Positions 30,905 to 40,117 of a stretch of DNA of 41,786 nt are shown one piece after another (position 1 is the stretch's first letter; each line of letters opens with the position of its first letter). Below the pieces are notes generated by a model, which saw only the letters and a program-made list of their open reading frames with translations, was not told where the DNA came from and made no database searches. The DNA is from Actinomycetota bacterium. Its GTDB lineage: Bacteria > Actinomycetota > Actinomycetes > S36-B12. The position numbers and the translations under genes are program-made. The stretch covers positions 1 through 41,786 of the forward strand of contig VGCC01000016.1 of NCBI GenBank assembly GCA_016870195.1. The letters are read 5' to 3'.

Positions 30905-31309
30905 TCAGGCTGCTGTGCCCACCCACCGCACCACGTCGGATTCGGTGAGGATTCCCACGAGCTTTCCGCCCTCCTCGGTCACCGGCAGCGCCTCCACCGC
31001 ACGGTGGCTCATCTCGTGCACGGCTTGCTGCGCCGTGCTGTCGGGACGGATCGAGCCACGCGGGACCCGGGCGAGGACATCGCGGACCAGGAGATTTCCC
31101 CAGTGATCGATGGTGGACGGGGAACCTGCAAGCACTGCGCGGTCGCTGAGCACGCCGAACGGGACCCCGTCGTCGTCGAGAACCACGAGATGGCGCAACC
31201 CGGAGACGAACATCAACTGCCATGCATCCCCGAGAGTCTCGCCCGTCTCGTTCGTGAGGACAGGTCGGGACATGATGTCCGCGACTGGGGTAGATATTCC
31301 CGTGCTCAC
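30905..31309 (-). CDS. CBS-domain pair protein
   Basis: 134 aa with two CBS motifs: PVADIMSRPVLTNETGETLGDA...VVLDDDGVPFGVLSDRAV and LVRDVLARVPRGSIRPDS...PVTEEGGKLVGILTESDVVRW. Such stand-alone pairs bind adenine nucleotides and act as energy or ionic-strength sensors. The GTG start overlaps the universal stress protein stop by 4 bases, so both are made together. Confidence 0.9.
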   Translation of the reverse strand: MSTGISTPVADIMSRPVLTNETGETLGDAWQLMFVSGLRHLVVLDDDGVPFGVLSDRAVLAGSPSTIDHWGNLLVRDVLARVPRGSIRPDSTAQQAVHEMSHRAVEALPVTEEGGKLVGILTESDVVRWVGTAA

Positions 31310-32208
31310 GCTGCATCGCCGTCGGGTTCCTCATAGGGAACAACGGCGACGGGAACGTGGGCCTTGTGCAGGACCGCGTTGCTCACCGAGCCGAGGACTG
31401 CCGCGGCGGTGGGGCCGCGGCCGCGTGTGCCGACGACGATCATCGCGGCATCCTTGCCTTCGACGAGGAGTGCATCGGCCGGCGCCGCGCGAACGAGTCG
31501 CTCGTGCACCCTGACATCCGGATACTCGGCGCGGAACCCGGCCAGCACCTCCGCGGCAAGGCGGACTTCGTCGTCGGCGACATCGGTGAACGGGACGGGC
31601 ACCGGACCGCTGGGCACCACGATGAGGTCGTAGGCGGGCACCTCCCATGCGTGCACCGCGATCAACTCCCACCCGTGCCTGCTGGCCATCTCGAAACCGA
31701 AACCGAGTGCCACCTCCGAGTTCGGTGAACCATCGATTCCCACCACCAGGTGATGCGACGCAGGAACGTGCGCGTCACGGAAGATCACGGTTGGGCACGC
31801 GGCGTGCGCCGCCACCTGGCTCCCGACCGAACCGAGGAGCAGGCCACGGAAACCACCGTGCCCCCGGGAGCCGAGGATGAGCAGGTGCGCGCTCTGTGAG
31901 GCGTCGAGGAGGAGACCGCTGGGGGACCCGATCTCGACACACACCTCGATATTCGTGCCCGGCAGCGCATCGGCTTCGTGCAGGAGCTCGATCCGCGCCT
32001 TCTCCTGAAGGCTGGTGACCAGATCAAGCGGGGGCGGAATTGTGGCGCCGAATCCGGCGCCCGAGACGGGTGGGAGCACCGCGTGGGCGAGTGTCAGTCC
32101 GCGGCCCCGGGAGATCGCCTCGTCCGCCGCCCACCGGGCGGCGACCCTCGCGGTGTCGGAGCCGTCGAAGCCCACCACCACACGCCCATGCCACACCGCT
32201 GACGTCAC
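31306..32208 (-). CDS. Tandem universal stress protein (UspA domains)
   Basis: 300 aa from GTG 32208. Two USP domains: VVVGFDGSDTARVAARWAADEA...ILGSRGHGGFRGLLLGSVG and HHLVVGIDGSPNSEVALGFG...VVGTRGRGPTAAAVLGSVSN. Both have the G-x2-G-x9-G(S/T) ATP-binding pattern. Tandem USPs are common in actinobacteria under hypoxia or starvation. In an operon with the CBS protein. Confidence 0.92.
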   Translation of the reverse strand: MTSAVWHGRVVVGFDGSDTARVAARWAADEAISRGRGLTLAHAVLPPVSGAGFGATIPPPLDLVTSLQEKARIELLHEADALPGTNIEVCVEIGSPSGLLLDASQSAHLLILGSRGHGGFRGLLLGSVGSQVAAHAACPTVIFRDAHVPASHHLVVGIDGSPNSEVALGFGFEMASRHGWELIAVHAWEVPAYDLIVVPSGPVPVPFTDVADDEVRLAAEVLAGFRAEYPDVRVHERLVRAAPADALLVEGKDAAMIVVGTRGRGPTAAAVLGSVSNAVLHKAHVPVAVVPYEEPDGDAA

Positions 32209-32276
32209 GTGCTCACTATTCCCGTGCGGGAGGCTTCCATGCAAGGCGATCCGACGTTACCGGGACTTTTGTCCCA

Positions 32277-32483
32277 TCACAGCCCGTCGAAAAGTACCCC
32301 GATGAGGGTCGGCCCCACGACGATCAGCCAGAGGATCAGGAAGCCCAGGGCCACGAACCGGACGATGTTCCAGATTTTCCGGGCCTGCGGTGTCGACGCG
32401 TGAGTGGTGAGGTGCCACCCGAACATCAGTAGGACCCCCGCGATCATGGCGCCGAGATTCAGCCACAGGTTGTCAGCGTTCAC
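32277..32483 (-). CDS. Small two-helix membrane protein
   Basis: 68 aa with two hydrophobic helices (LGAMIAGVLLMFGW and RFVALGFLILWLIVVGPTLIG). Lies 68 bases upstream of the universal stress protein on the same strand. Unknown function. Confidence 0.6.
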   Translation of the reverse strand: MNADNLWLNLGAMIAGVLLMFGWHLTTHASTPQARKIWNIVRFVALGFLILWLIVVGPTLIGVLFDGL

Positions 32484-32505
32484 GATTCCCCGTCATATCG
32501 ATGCT

Positions 32506-33465
32506 TCACAGGTGCGACCGCACGAAGGCGATCCGCTTGTCCCACGCCGTACGCGACAACGCGATCCGCGGTGCGATGTAGTCGAATCCATGCAGGGCAC
32601 CATTCCAGATGTGCGCCTCGACGGGAACACCCTCATCGATCAGTCGTCTGGCGTAGGCGACGTCCTCGTCGAGAAAGATGTCCATCGAACCGGTGTCGAT
32701 GTAGGTGGGTGGCAGCCCAGCGAGGGAGTCGGCACGCGCAGGGGCTGCGTAGGCGGAGATTCCTGGTGCTCCGGCCTGACCCTGGAGATAGGCATTCCAG
32801 CCGATCGAGTTGTCTTCGAACGTCCACGGAACGAGGCGGGAGGCGAATCTCTCATCGGCGTGAGTGTTGCGGTCGTCGAGCATCGGGTAGATGAGCACCT
32901 GGCAGGCGAGATCGAGGTGGGTGATATCGCGATTACGCAGCGCTGTCGCTGCTGCAAGTCCGCCACCCGCGCTGTCGCCGGCCACGCCGAGGGTCGTGGC
33001 GTCGAAATCCGATAGATGCTCGTGCGTCCAGATGAGCCCAGTCATGCAGTCGTCGATCGCTGCCGGGAAGGGGTTCTCGGGCGCCAATCGGTAGTCCACG
33101 GACACCACGGTGCACCCTGTGTGCGAGGCCCAATAGGAGCAGCGCGCGTCGTAGGCATCGATGTGGGACAGGATGAGGCCCCCGCCGTGGATGTAGTAGA
33201 GAACGCCGCGACTCGGCATCGGTGCCGGCGTGTAGACCCGCAGGCGAAGCCGTCCGTCATCGATCCACTCGTCGCGGTGTGTCACACCGGGGGAGGGATA
33301 GAACCGTTCCGCTAGGAACGCATCGATCGGTCCTGACGTGTCCCGGCGGGCGACGATGTCATCCTTCGGGATCCCGGCGAGCTTCAGACTTTCGGGCAGC
33401 AGGCGCAGGCTGGCGCCGATGACGCCGGCGTCGATTCCTCCCACGAGCATGGCCCATCGTGGCAT
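32506..33465 (-). CDS. Alpha/beta hydrolase (hormone-sensitive lipase family esterase)
   Basis: 319 aa from ATG at 33465 (ATG at 33450 is a possible alternative). HGGG oxyanion motif in YYIHGGGLILSH, nucleophile elbow GDSAGGGLAAA, the catalytic Asp near DTGSMDIFLDE and His in GALHGFDY. Family IV acyl-ester hydrolases act on short-chain esters. Divergent from the secreted protein at 33514. Confidence 0.9.
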   Translation of the reverse strand: MPRWAMLVGGIDAGVIGASLRLLPESLKLAGIPKDDIVARRDTSGPIDAFLAERFYPSPGVTHRDEWIDDGRLRLRVYTPAPMPSRGVLYYIHGGGLILSHIDAYDARCSYWASHTGCTVVSVDYRLAPENPFPAAIDDCMTGLIWTHEHLSDFDATTLGVAGDSAGGGLAAATALRNRDITHLDLACQVLIYPMLDDRNTHADERFASRLVPWTFEDNSIGWNAYLQGQAGAPGISAYAAPARADSLAGLPPTYIDTGSMDIFLDEDVAYARRLIDEGVPVEAHIWNGALHGFDYIAPRIALSRTAWDKRIAFVRSHL

Positions 33466-33501
33466 GCGCGCGCCTTGGCCATGGGAAAAGTAGTGATCGG
33501 C

Positions 33502-33507
33502 TATACA
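33502..33507 (+). promoter_or_regulatory. -10 element for a probably leaderless start
   Basis: GGCTATACA contains TATACA (33502-33507). The GTG at 33514 comes six bases later, where transcription would begin. Confidence 0.4.
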
Positions 33508-33513
33508 GGGGAG

Positions 33514-34188
33514 GTGTTTCGACTTCCGGTCATCGCCCTGGTGACGCTCGCTTTCCTCGTACCCGCCTCGGCGCGAGCCGATACCCCTCCGCCGGACGTC
33601 GCATCGGCCCTCGCCGGGTTCCCGACGGATCCGGCGGCTGCGATGGCGGCGTGGACGGGCTGGGCGGCGATGACCCCGATGACCTACCGCACGACCACCT
33701 CGGCACCCAAGGGCCGGGTCACCTGTCGGATCGATGCCGCCCGCGTCTCCCGATGTCTCTACGCGGCGGAGGTGATCGGCCGCGGCGGGAGGAACATGGG
33801 GATCCGCCCGATCTCCGACGTGGTCACGACTCCCTCGGGCAGGCAGTACTTCCGGGACCCACCGATCAAGAAGTGGACGTCGAACACATTCGGTGCGAAC
33901 GAGAATCCGATCACGAACACGTCGCGCTTCTACTCGTACAACCCATGGCAGCCCTGGCTGACGCCCGGGATCCGATACGCAACCTCCGTCGATGCCCGCG
34001 GCTGGTTCACGATCACGTCGTCGAACCCCTCGCCGCGTGACGATGAGCCGCCCACCATCGTGACCGCGGTCGCACCGGATGGGGGACGAGCATCGCTGGT
34101 TCAGCGGAACGCTCAGGGTCGCGCGCTGGAGCGCACGCGGATCGACTTCACCAGCGTGCCCCCCATCCAAGTCCCGCCTCGCCGCTAA
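33514..34188 (+). CDS. Secreted protein of unknown function
   Basis: 224 aa from GTG 33514, chosen because a clean signal peptide begins there (FRLPVIALVTLAFLVPASARAD) and a -10 element is correctly spaced. The mature protein is a beta-rich domain with only two cysteines (VTCRID, SRCLYA) and many Thr/Arg residues, with a Pro-rich end. No catalytic motif recognised. It ends 9 bases before an MFS exporter gene, so they may be co-transcribed. Confidence 0.7.
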   Translation: MFRLPVIALVTLAFLVPASARADTPPPDVASALAGFPTDPAAAMAAWTGWAAMTPMTYRTTTSAPKGRVTCRIDAARVSRCLYAAEVIGRGGRNMGIRPISDVVTTPSGRQYFRDPPIKKWTSNTFGANENPITNTSRFYSYNPWQPWLTPGIRYATSVDARGWFTITSSNPSPRDDEPPTIVTAVAPDGGRASLVQRNAQGRALERTRIDFTSVPPIQVPPRR

Positions 34189-34197
34189 CCTCCCCGC

Positions 34198-35715
34198 ATG
34201 ACGCGTCGATGGCTCGTGCTAGGAGTTCTCTCCGCCGCACTCGCCCTCGTGTCCCTGGACAACACGATCGTCAACGTGGCCCTGCCACGGCTGCAGGAAG
34301 ACCTCGGTGCCACCACCGCGCAGCTGCAGTGGGTGGTGGATGCCTATTCCGTCGTCTTCGCCGGCTCGCTTCTGCTCGCGGGAGCTCTCGGCGATCGGTT
34401 CGGACGTCGACTGTTGCTGATCATTGGACTCGTCATCTTCATCATTGCGTCACTGGGTGCAGTCTTCGCCGACACCGCGCTCGCGCTGACACTCTGCCGA
34501 GCGCTCATGGGACTCGGTGGGGCGTGCATCATGCCCTCGACGCTGAGCATCCTGGTCCAGGTGTTCCCAAGTCCGCACGAGCGGGCGCAGGCGATCGGGA
34601 TCTGGGCCGCCGTGGCGGGTGTTGGAGTCGCCATCGGCCCGATCATCGGGGGATTCCTGCTCGAGCACTTCAGTTGGCATGCGATCTTCTGGGTCAACCC
34701 GCCCCTGTCGCTGCTCATGCTCCTCGCCACCGTTGCATTCGTCCCGGAGTCCTCGGACCCGGCCAAGCCTCGCCTCGACGTGCGCGGTGCTCTGCTCTGC
34801 GGGGCGGGACTTATCGCCCTCGTCATCACGATCATCGAGATCCCCGAGTCGGGGATCGACGCGTTCACCATCACGACGGCGGTGCTGACTGTCGTGTTCC
34901 TCGTGTCCTTCGTGTGGTGGGAACGTCGGGCGCCGCGGCCGCTCCTCCCCATGGGTCTCTTCGGTGTTCCGCTCTTCCGCGCAGCGGTCATCACCGTCGG
35001 TCTCGTCTACTTCGCGCTGATGGGCGCGATGTTCTTCCTGCCCCAGTTCCTCCAACTGGTGCAAGGAATGACCCCGCTGCAGTCCGGGCTCGCCGTCGTG
35101 CCGGGGGCGGGGGGTCTGCTTATCGCGTCCCTGTTCAGTCCGAGGATCGCCGATCGCATCGGCACCCGATTCACCGTCGTGCTGGGACTCGGTGTCGTGA
35201 CTCTGGGCCTTGCCTCCTTCAGCACACTCACGGCCGCCGCGCCCTACGCATTGGTGGGTGTCACGTTCTTCTGCGTCGGCCTGGGTCTCGGACTGACACT
35301 GCCGCAAGCCACCAACGGGGTCCTGGCAAGCGTTCCCCCCGAACGCGCGGGCATGGGCTCGGCGGTCAACGATGCGATGTCGGAACTGGGTGGGGCATTC
35401 GGGGTCGCGATCCTCGGTGCCGCGATGTCGATCACCTACCGGCAGAACATCGAGCAGGCCATCACGGACGCCGGCGATGCCGTGAACGTCCTGCCCCCCG
35501 GCGCCCTCGACGCGGCACGGGAATCACTCGCGGCGGCCTCGATCGCGGCGCAGCAGCTGCCTGCCGAGATCGCGACGATCTTCCGAACTGTTGCGGGCGA
35601 CGCATTCGTCGGTGGCATGAACTGGGCACTGTTCGTCGGTGCCGGAATCGCGGCGCTCGGCGCCGTCTTCGCGTGGTTCAGTTTCCCGGCTCGCGTGGAT
35701 CGAGTGGCGGAGTAG
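34198..35715 (+). CDS. MFS transporter, DHA2 (EmrB/QacA) family
   Basis: 505 aa with about fourteen membrane helices. Motif A GALGDRFGRR between helices 2 and 3, motif C in helix 5 (AGVGVAIGPIIGGFL), and the N-terminal LDNTIVNVALP signature of drug/H+ antiporters. It likely exports drugs or lipids driven by protons; substrate is unknown. Its 3' end overlaps the convergent TrmH gene by 38 bases. Confidence 0.93.
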   Translation: MTRRWLVLGVLSAALALVSLDNTIVNVALPRLQEDLGATTAQLQWVVDAYSVVFAGSLLLAGALGDRFGRRLLLIIGLVIFIIASLGAVFADTALALTLCRALMGLGGACIMPSTLSILVQVFPSPHERAQAIGIWAAVAGVGVAIGPIIGGFLLEHFSWHAIFWVNPPLSLLMLLATVAFVPESSDPAKPRLDVRGALLCGAGLIALVITIIEIPESGIDAFTITTAVLTVVFLVSFVWWERRAPRPLLPMGLFGVPLFRAAVITVGLVYFALMGAMFFLPQFLQLVQGMTPLQSGLAVVPGAGGLLIASLFSPRIADRIGTRFTVVLGLGVVTLGLASFSTLTAAAPYALVGVTFFCVGLGLGLTLPQATNGVLASVPPERAGMGSAVNDAMSELGGAFGVAILGAAMSITYRQNIEQAITDAGDAVNVLPPGALDAARESLAAASIAAQQLPAEIATIFRTVAGDAFVGGMNWALFVGAGIAALGAVFAWFSFPARVDRVAE

Positions 35716-36510
35716 CTAGAGCCCAGAAGACCACCGCGGATGCTGCTGCCACGTTGAGGGAGTCGACACCTGCCTGCATCGGGATGCTGACGGAGACATC
35801 GGCGGCCTCCAGAGCTGGCGACGTCAGACCATCGCCTTCCGTTCCCAGGACGAGCGCGACTCGCTCAGGGGCGTGCGCGGCGAACTCCGACAATGGGATC
35901 GCGCCGGGCCCGCGAGGTGTCACCGCGGCGATCGTGAATCCACGTTCCCGCAGAACCGCGAGTCCTCCCGGCCAGGGATCGATGCGCGTCCACGGAACCG
36001 CAAACACCGCCCCCATCGATACGCGCACGCTCCTGCGGTAGAGGGGATCGGCGCAGCGGGGTGTCACGAGAACGGCATCCATGCCCAACCCGGCTGCAGA
36101 GCGGAAGATCGCACCCACATTTGTGTGATCCACGAGGTCCTCAAGGATCACCACTCTGCGCGCGTGGGCGACGACGGCGTCGATGCACGGCAACTCCGGA
36201 CGGTGCATCGCCGCGAGTGCCCCGCGATGGACGTGAATCCGGTCAGGCCTTCCAGGACGTCGCGGGATCCGACAAAGACGTCCACATCGGTGCTGTCGAT
36301 CAGATCCGTGAGCCGGTCCACCCACGTGTCCTGCATGAGGAGGGAGCGTGGTCTGTGACCCGCCTCGACCGCGCGCCGAATAACTTCGGCACTCTCGGCG
36401 ATGTAGATGCCGGAGGTGGGTTCGTGCCGGGACCGCAGGGCAACGTCGGTGAGGGAGACGTAGTCACGCAGACGCGGATCCGCGGGATCGGTGATTCGAA
36501 CGATCCCCAT
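35678..36510 (-). pseudogene. TrmH/SpoU-family RNA 2'-O-methyltransferase, frameshifted
   Basis: The first frame (from ATG 36510) gives MGIVRITDPADPRLRDYVSL...FVGSRDVLEGLTGF, the N-terminal substrate-binding half. The SpoU catalytic half continues in another frame: HVHRGALAAMHRP, VVILEDLVDHTNVGAIFRSAA, LVLGTEGDGL and SIPMQAGVDSLNVAAA (knot motifs 1-3). Adding one base near 36234-36238 (TTC[C]AC) joins them. The gene would methylate rRNA or tRNA ribose. Either a sequencing/assembly error or a recent mutation. Confidence 0.85.
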
Positions 36511-36517
36511 GTGGAGG

Positions 36518-36850
36518 CTAGAGCCCGCAGTCGTCGATGATCGTGGTCAGGAGTGCGCCGAACATCTCCGGATCCATGGCGCCGTCCTGCAGCCAGGTCT
36601 CCTTCATCAAGGCGTAGTACTCATCCGGATTGGTGGCCAGACCGCCGCAGATCTCCGCCTTGACCTCCTCTGGTTGGCTGAACCACATCAACTCGGCCTC
36701 CGGGAGGTTCGCGATCACTTCGCCCTTGTCGATGGCGGGTGGTGCCGCCGAATTACTCGAGATGAAGTAGGCCAGGCTGCCTCCGGCCAAACCGAGGATG
36801 AGAAGGACGACGAGGGTGATGATGAGACCACGACTACGGAAGAAACCCAC
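36518..36850 (-). CDS. Single-pass membrane protein of unknown function
   Basis: 110 aa. MGFFRSRGLIITLVVLLILGLAGGSLAYF is an N-terminal anchor; the rest is an acidic extracytoplasmic part with two cysteines (EICGGL, DDCGL) that may form a disulfide. Not recognised. It lies 7 bases upstream of the TrmH gene. Confidence 0.65.
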   Translation of the reverse strand: MGFFRSRGLIITLVVLLILGLAGGSLAYFISSNSAAPPAIDKGEVIANLPEAELMWFSQPEEVKAEICGGLATNPDEYYALMKETWLQDGAMDPEMFGALLTTIIDDCGL

Positions 36851-36880
36851 GCCCCCAACTTACGGGAGGACCGCATACCG

Positions 36881-37216
36881 TCAGGCGGAGCCCGACTGGT
36901 ACGAACGAGTGACTGAGGCGACCACGACGCTGTACTCGCTGTAGAAGCGCTCGCGACCGAGGCGCTGCGCCTCCAGGTGTTCGGCCACCTGCTTCCACGC
37001 GACGGCCGATGCCTCGTCGACCCAGTACGACACGGTTACCCCGCGCCGCGTGACTGGATCGCGCACCGACTCGACTGAGAGGAAACCGGGCTGTCGCCGC
37101 ACCATGTCATCCATGGATGCCGCGACAGCCCGGTACTCGTCGTCGTAGTCGGTTGTCCTCGTACTTGTGAAGATCACGGCGATGGCCGGGACACCGAACG
37201 CGAGATCAGTGGACAT
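36881..37216 (-). CDS. ABM (antibiotic biosynthesis monooxygenase) family protein
   Basis: 111 aa; a small ferredoxin-like fold with AVIFTSTRTTDYDDEYRAVAASMDDMVRRQPGFLSVESVRDP and VSYWVDEASAVAWKQVAEHLEAQRLGRERFYSEY, as in ABM/heme-degrading-like proteins. Such proteins form dimers; activity is not implied. Lies 5 bases after the IlvG-like gene in a likely operon. Confidence 0.8.
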   Translation of the reverse strand: MSTDLAFGVPAIAVIFTSTRTTDYDDEYRAVAASMDDMVRRQPGFLSVESVRDPVTRRGVTVSYWVDEASAVAWKQVAEHLEAQRLGRERFYSEYSVVVASVTRSYQSGSA

Positions 37217-37221
37217 TTGGA

Positions 37222-38916
37222 TCAGATCCCCGTGGTGCTTCGCGGATAGGCGACGTTCGGATCCGTTCGAACGTCGACCACGCTGGGAACTCCGGACGCG
37301 AATGCACGGTCAAGGGCGGGCCCGATGTCTGCCGCTGACGTCACTGTTTCGCCACTGCCACCGAGGTCGATCATGAGTCGGGCGTAATCGGTGGTCGGCA
37401 GATCCGCAATCACGTCGTAGCCGTAGAGCATGCGCATCGGATGGCGTTCCAGTGCCCATCCGGAGTTGTTGCCGACCACGATCACGACGGGCAGGCGGTG
37501 GGTGACGAGGGACTGCAGGTCCATGAACGAGAACCCCAATGCGCCGTCACCCGCGAGCAGCACAACGGGTGACTGTGGGTGCACGAGTTTCGCGGCCATG
37601 GCGTAGCCGGGGCCGGTTCCCAAACATCCATAGGGTCCCGGATCAAGCCACCTCCCCGGTTCCGCGGGTTCGATGAACTTCCCGGCAAAGGACACGAAGT
37701 CGCCACCATCACCGATCACCACGGTGTCATCGGTGAGCCGGGGGATGAGCGCTCCGTAGATCGCCGCGGGATGGATCGGCGCGGTGGTAGACGTGAAGAC
37801 CTCCGTGTCGGCCTCCCGGGCACGCGCGGTGTCGGAGGCGAGGGTCGCAGCCCACTCGCGCCACGCAGTCCTCCGCTGTCCACCACGTCCGATGACGGCG
37901 CTCGTTGAGGCCTCGAGAGTGACGGGCAGATCTCCCGCGAGACTCGTCGCCTGCAGGTGTCCGGCCACCTGCGAGACATCGTCGACGATGTGCACCACCT
38001 GCGCGTCCTTGAAGTCGCCGTAGTTCAACCGGAAGTCCAGGGGTGTCCCGATCACGATGACGACGTCGGCGCCCTTGAACGCGGCCGATCGCGCACGGGT
38101 GACGAGTAGCGGATCACTCGGGGGCAGGATGCCCCGTCCCATTCCGTTGGCGATGGCGGGAATGCCGAGTTCGTGGATGAGTGCGCGCATCTGTTCGACG
38201 GCGCCCGCCTGCCACGTGTCGCTGCCCATCACGATCACCGGGTGGTGGGCCTCGGCGATCACGCGAGCGGCGGCTTCGACCGCGTCGCCATCCACCCCGA
38301 TCGGAACGTGCTCGTTCGTGCCGGGGAAATTCGCCACGGACGGCGTGAACAACACGTCCATCGGGATGTCCACGAACACCGGACCCCGGTGCGCGCTATT
38401 GGCGAGCGAGAAGGCCCGGGTCATGTCGGCATGGATCTGCGCGGAGTCGTGCACGGTCCAGGACGCTTTGGTGATCGACTCCAGGATTGGTGGCTGATCG
38501 AGTTCCTGCAGTGCCCCCGAGCCCCAGCGGTAATCCGGTGCGCGGCCGCCGAGGACGACCAGCGGCGAGCCGTTGAACCATGCGCCCGCGATGGCACTGA
38601 CGCCGTTGGTGACGCCTGGGCCCGCGGTGAGGGCGGCGATTCCCGCCGTGCGGGTCAACTTGCCCGTCGCCTCCGCGGCGAACACCGCGGTCTGCTCGTG
38701 TCGGACGTCGATCAAGCGCACGGGCCCGGCGTGCTGCGCATCGCGCGGAGAACCGGATTGCTGCACCGTCTCCTTGCCGCCCACGGCAGCGTCGTAGAGC
38801 GGGAATATGTGCGCACCGCTTAGCGTGAACAACGTCGATGCGCCTGCGTCACGGGCCGCGTCCATCACGTGCGCACCACCGTGGACAGCACCAGGCGGCG
38901 GCGGTTCACCGAACAT
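37222..38916 (-). CDS. Acetolactate synthase-like (IlvG-type) thiamine-diphosphate enzyme
   Basis: 564 aa. N-domain with FTLSGAHIFPLYDAA and catalytic Glu74 in DVRHEQTAVFAAE; middle domain; C-domain with the ThDP motif starting GDGALGFSFMDL and ending VGNNSGW. It resembles mycobacterial IlvG rather than the main IlvB catalytic subunit. Residues ~46-65 form a 20-residue Gln/Gly/Pro-rich insertion between the first two conserved blocks that I do not recall in IlvG. Next gene is an ABM protein; no ilvN regulatory subunit nearby. Could be oxalyl-CoA decarboxylase or acetolactate synthase-related. Confidence 0.88.
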   Translation of the reverse strand: MFGEPPPPGAVHGGAHVMDAARDAGASTLFTLSGAHIFPLYDAAVGGKETVQQSGSPRDAQHAGPVRLIDVRHEQTAVFAAEATGKLTRTAGIAALTAGPGVTNGVSAIAGAWFNGSPLVVLGGRAPDYRWGSGALQELDQPPILESITKASWTVHDSAQIHADMTRAFSLANSAHRGPVFVDIPMDVLFTPSVANFPGTNEHVPIGVDGDAVEAAARVIAEAHHPVIVMGSDTWQAGAVEQMRALIHELGIPAIANGMGRGILPPSDPLLVTRARSAAFKGADVVIVIGTPLDFRLNYGDFKDAQVVHIVDDVSQVAGHLQATSLAGDLPVTLEASTSAVIGRGGQRRTAWREWAATLASDTARAREADTEVFTSTTAPIHPAAIYGALIPRLTDDTVVIGDGGDFVSFAGKFIEPAEPGRWLDPGPYGCLGTGPGYAMAAKLVHPQSPVVLLAGDGALGFSFMDLQSLVTHRLPVVIVVGNNSGWALERHPMRMLYGYDVIADLPTTDYARLMIDLGGSGETVTSAADIGPALDRAFASGVPSVVDVRTDPNVAYPRSTTGI

Positions 38917-39003
38917 GGGACTCCCTCACCGCAGGCATCACAGCATCGGGATCATCGCATGTGGATGATCCGGGGTAGCGAGGTTCAGGTACGAAAATGT
39001 GTC

Positions 39004-39510
39004 CTAGGGAGCCACGGTCCGCACGGCGACGACTCGGTCCTTCTTATTCGCGACTCCGAGGAGTCCCGGATCGGCGTTGCCGCATTCATCCTGGGAAGCT
39101 CGGCAGGGGCCCATCTCCACCCCATAGAAGTGGAGTCCTTGCTTGCCCAGTTCCACGGTGAGTCCGAAGGTTCCGTTCTTGTTCACCGTGGTGCATGCCT
39201 GATCGAGGGTCTGCGACCCCCAGCCGTCGCTCGCGGGCGTGGGTGCGAACCGGATCAAGCACACGGTGTTCTCACCTTGAGTCCAGGACGCCAAGGCCTT
39301 CATCGCCCGCGGGCTGAGCGTCCCGGTGAAACTCACGGGCTCGCCCGCCACCTCGCGGCGTGCGCTTGCTTTGAGGCAAGCGTAGTCGGCGGGATCGGCG
39401 GTGCACGCGCTCTTACGAGGCTTGACCGTGGTGTCCGCCGATGCGGCGGGAAGTGCGAGAAGGGGGACGAGGAGTCCGAGGGCGAGCGAGGCAATGATTG
39501 TTCGGCGCAT
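39004..39510 (-). CDS. Secreted Cys-rich protein of unknown function
   Basis: 168 aa with a signal peptide (RRTIIASLALGLLVPLLALPAASA). The mature part has six cysteines (SACTADP, YACLKA, VCLIRF, ACTTVN, GPCRAS, ECGNAD) and likely three disulfides. A Greek-key-like stretch (EPVSFTGTLSP, GTFGLTVELGKQGLHFYGVE) suggests a beta-sandwich, like some surface adhesion proteins. A GATATA -10 lies about ten bases before the start. Confidence 0.72.
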   Translation of the reverse strand: MRRTIIASLALGLLVPLLALPAASADTTVKPRKSACTADPADYACLKASARREVAGEPVSFTGTLSPRAMKALASWTQGENTVCLIRFAPTPASDGWGSQTLDQACTTVNKNGTFGLTVELGKQGLHFYGVEMGPCRASQDECGNADPGLLGVANKKDRVVAVRTVAP

Positions 39511-39701
39511 AGTTCGAGGGTATATCGACTCTCCGCGCGATGTCGGTATTCATGCCCCGCACCCGCGTACCCTGCACGGTGTGTCAAAAGGGGGTATGCG
39601 AAAGGACCGAATTGAGCCTGTTTCGTGTGGGCAGTGGCCTCGTGGACTTGACCCGGGGTTATTAAACCCGGCCCACCACCCCATACGTATATAGACCCGG
39701 T

Positions 39702-40034
39702 TTGATTCTGCGCGATATTCCAAGGGCCGTGTGGGTGTCACGCCGCATCGCCTCGCGCGACCAGGCCCTCCTTATCGCTCTCGTGAGCGTGCTCGTCCTG
39801 GGCACGGTGGGAGCGCTCGCCCTGTGGTGGACGGGGGAGACCGTCGGCTCCTTCGACTTCGACGCTCTCGTGGCGTCGAGTCCCGAAGGCACCGCGCTCG
39901 CGGCACCCCTCACCCTGCGCATGTCGGGAGTGCTTGTGCTGTGGCCGATAGCCGGCGTGCTCGTCGTCTTCCTCGCAGCGCTCAGCGACTGGTGGCGCGG
40001 ACGCTCACATGAGCGAATCGACGCCCTCGCGTAG
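39702..40034 (+). CDS. Two-helix membrane protein, unknown function
   Basis: 110 aa, TTG start at 39702 (a GTG within the next 15 codons is an alternative). Two membrane helices (ALLIALVSVLVLGTVGALALWW and MSGVLVLWPIAGVLVVFLAAL) flank an acidic loop. TATATA at 39688-39693 lies eight bases before the TTG. No family recognised. Confidence 0.55.
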   Translation: MILRDIPRAVWVSRRIASRDQALLIALVSVLVLGTVGALALWWTGETVGSFDFDALVASSPEGTALAAPLTLRMSGVLVLWPIAGVLVVFLAALSDWWRGRSHERIDALA

Positions 40035-40117
40035 GCCTTCCCTTCTCGAAATCGCGGCAGTAAACTTCACGTGGCCCAGCGCAATGGCTCCCGCATCCGA
40101 GTGAACGAGGTGTATCC

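Noticed and set aside
34209-36041. 610-codon plus-strand open frame across the MFS gene
   Set aside because: Arg/Gly/Ser-rich shadow of the MFS transporter in another frame; no motif.
39640-39680. TTGACC followed by a CCGGGGTT...AACCCGG hairpin as a promoter for 39702
   Set aside because: Distance to the TATATA element (34 bases) is too long; the hairpin has a bulge and no T-run.
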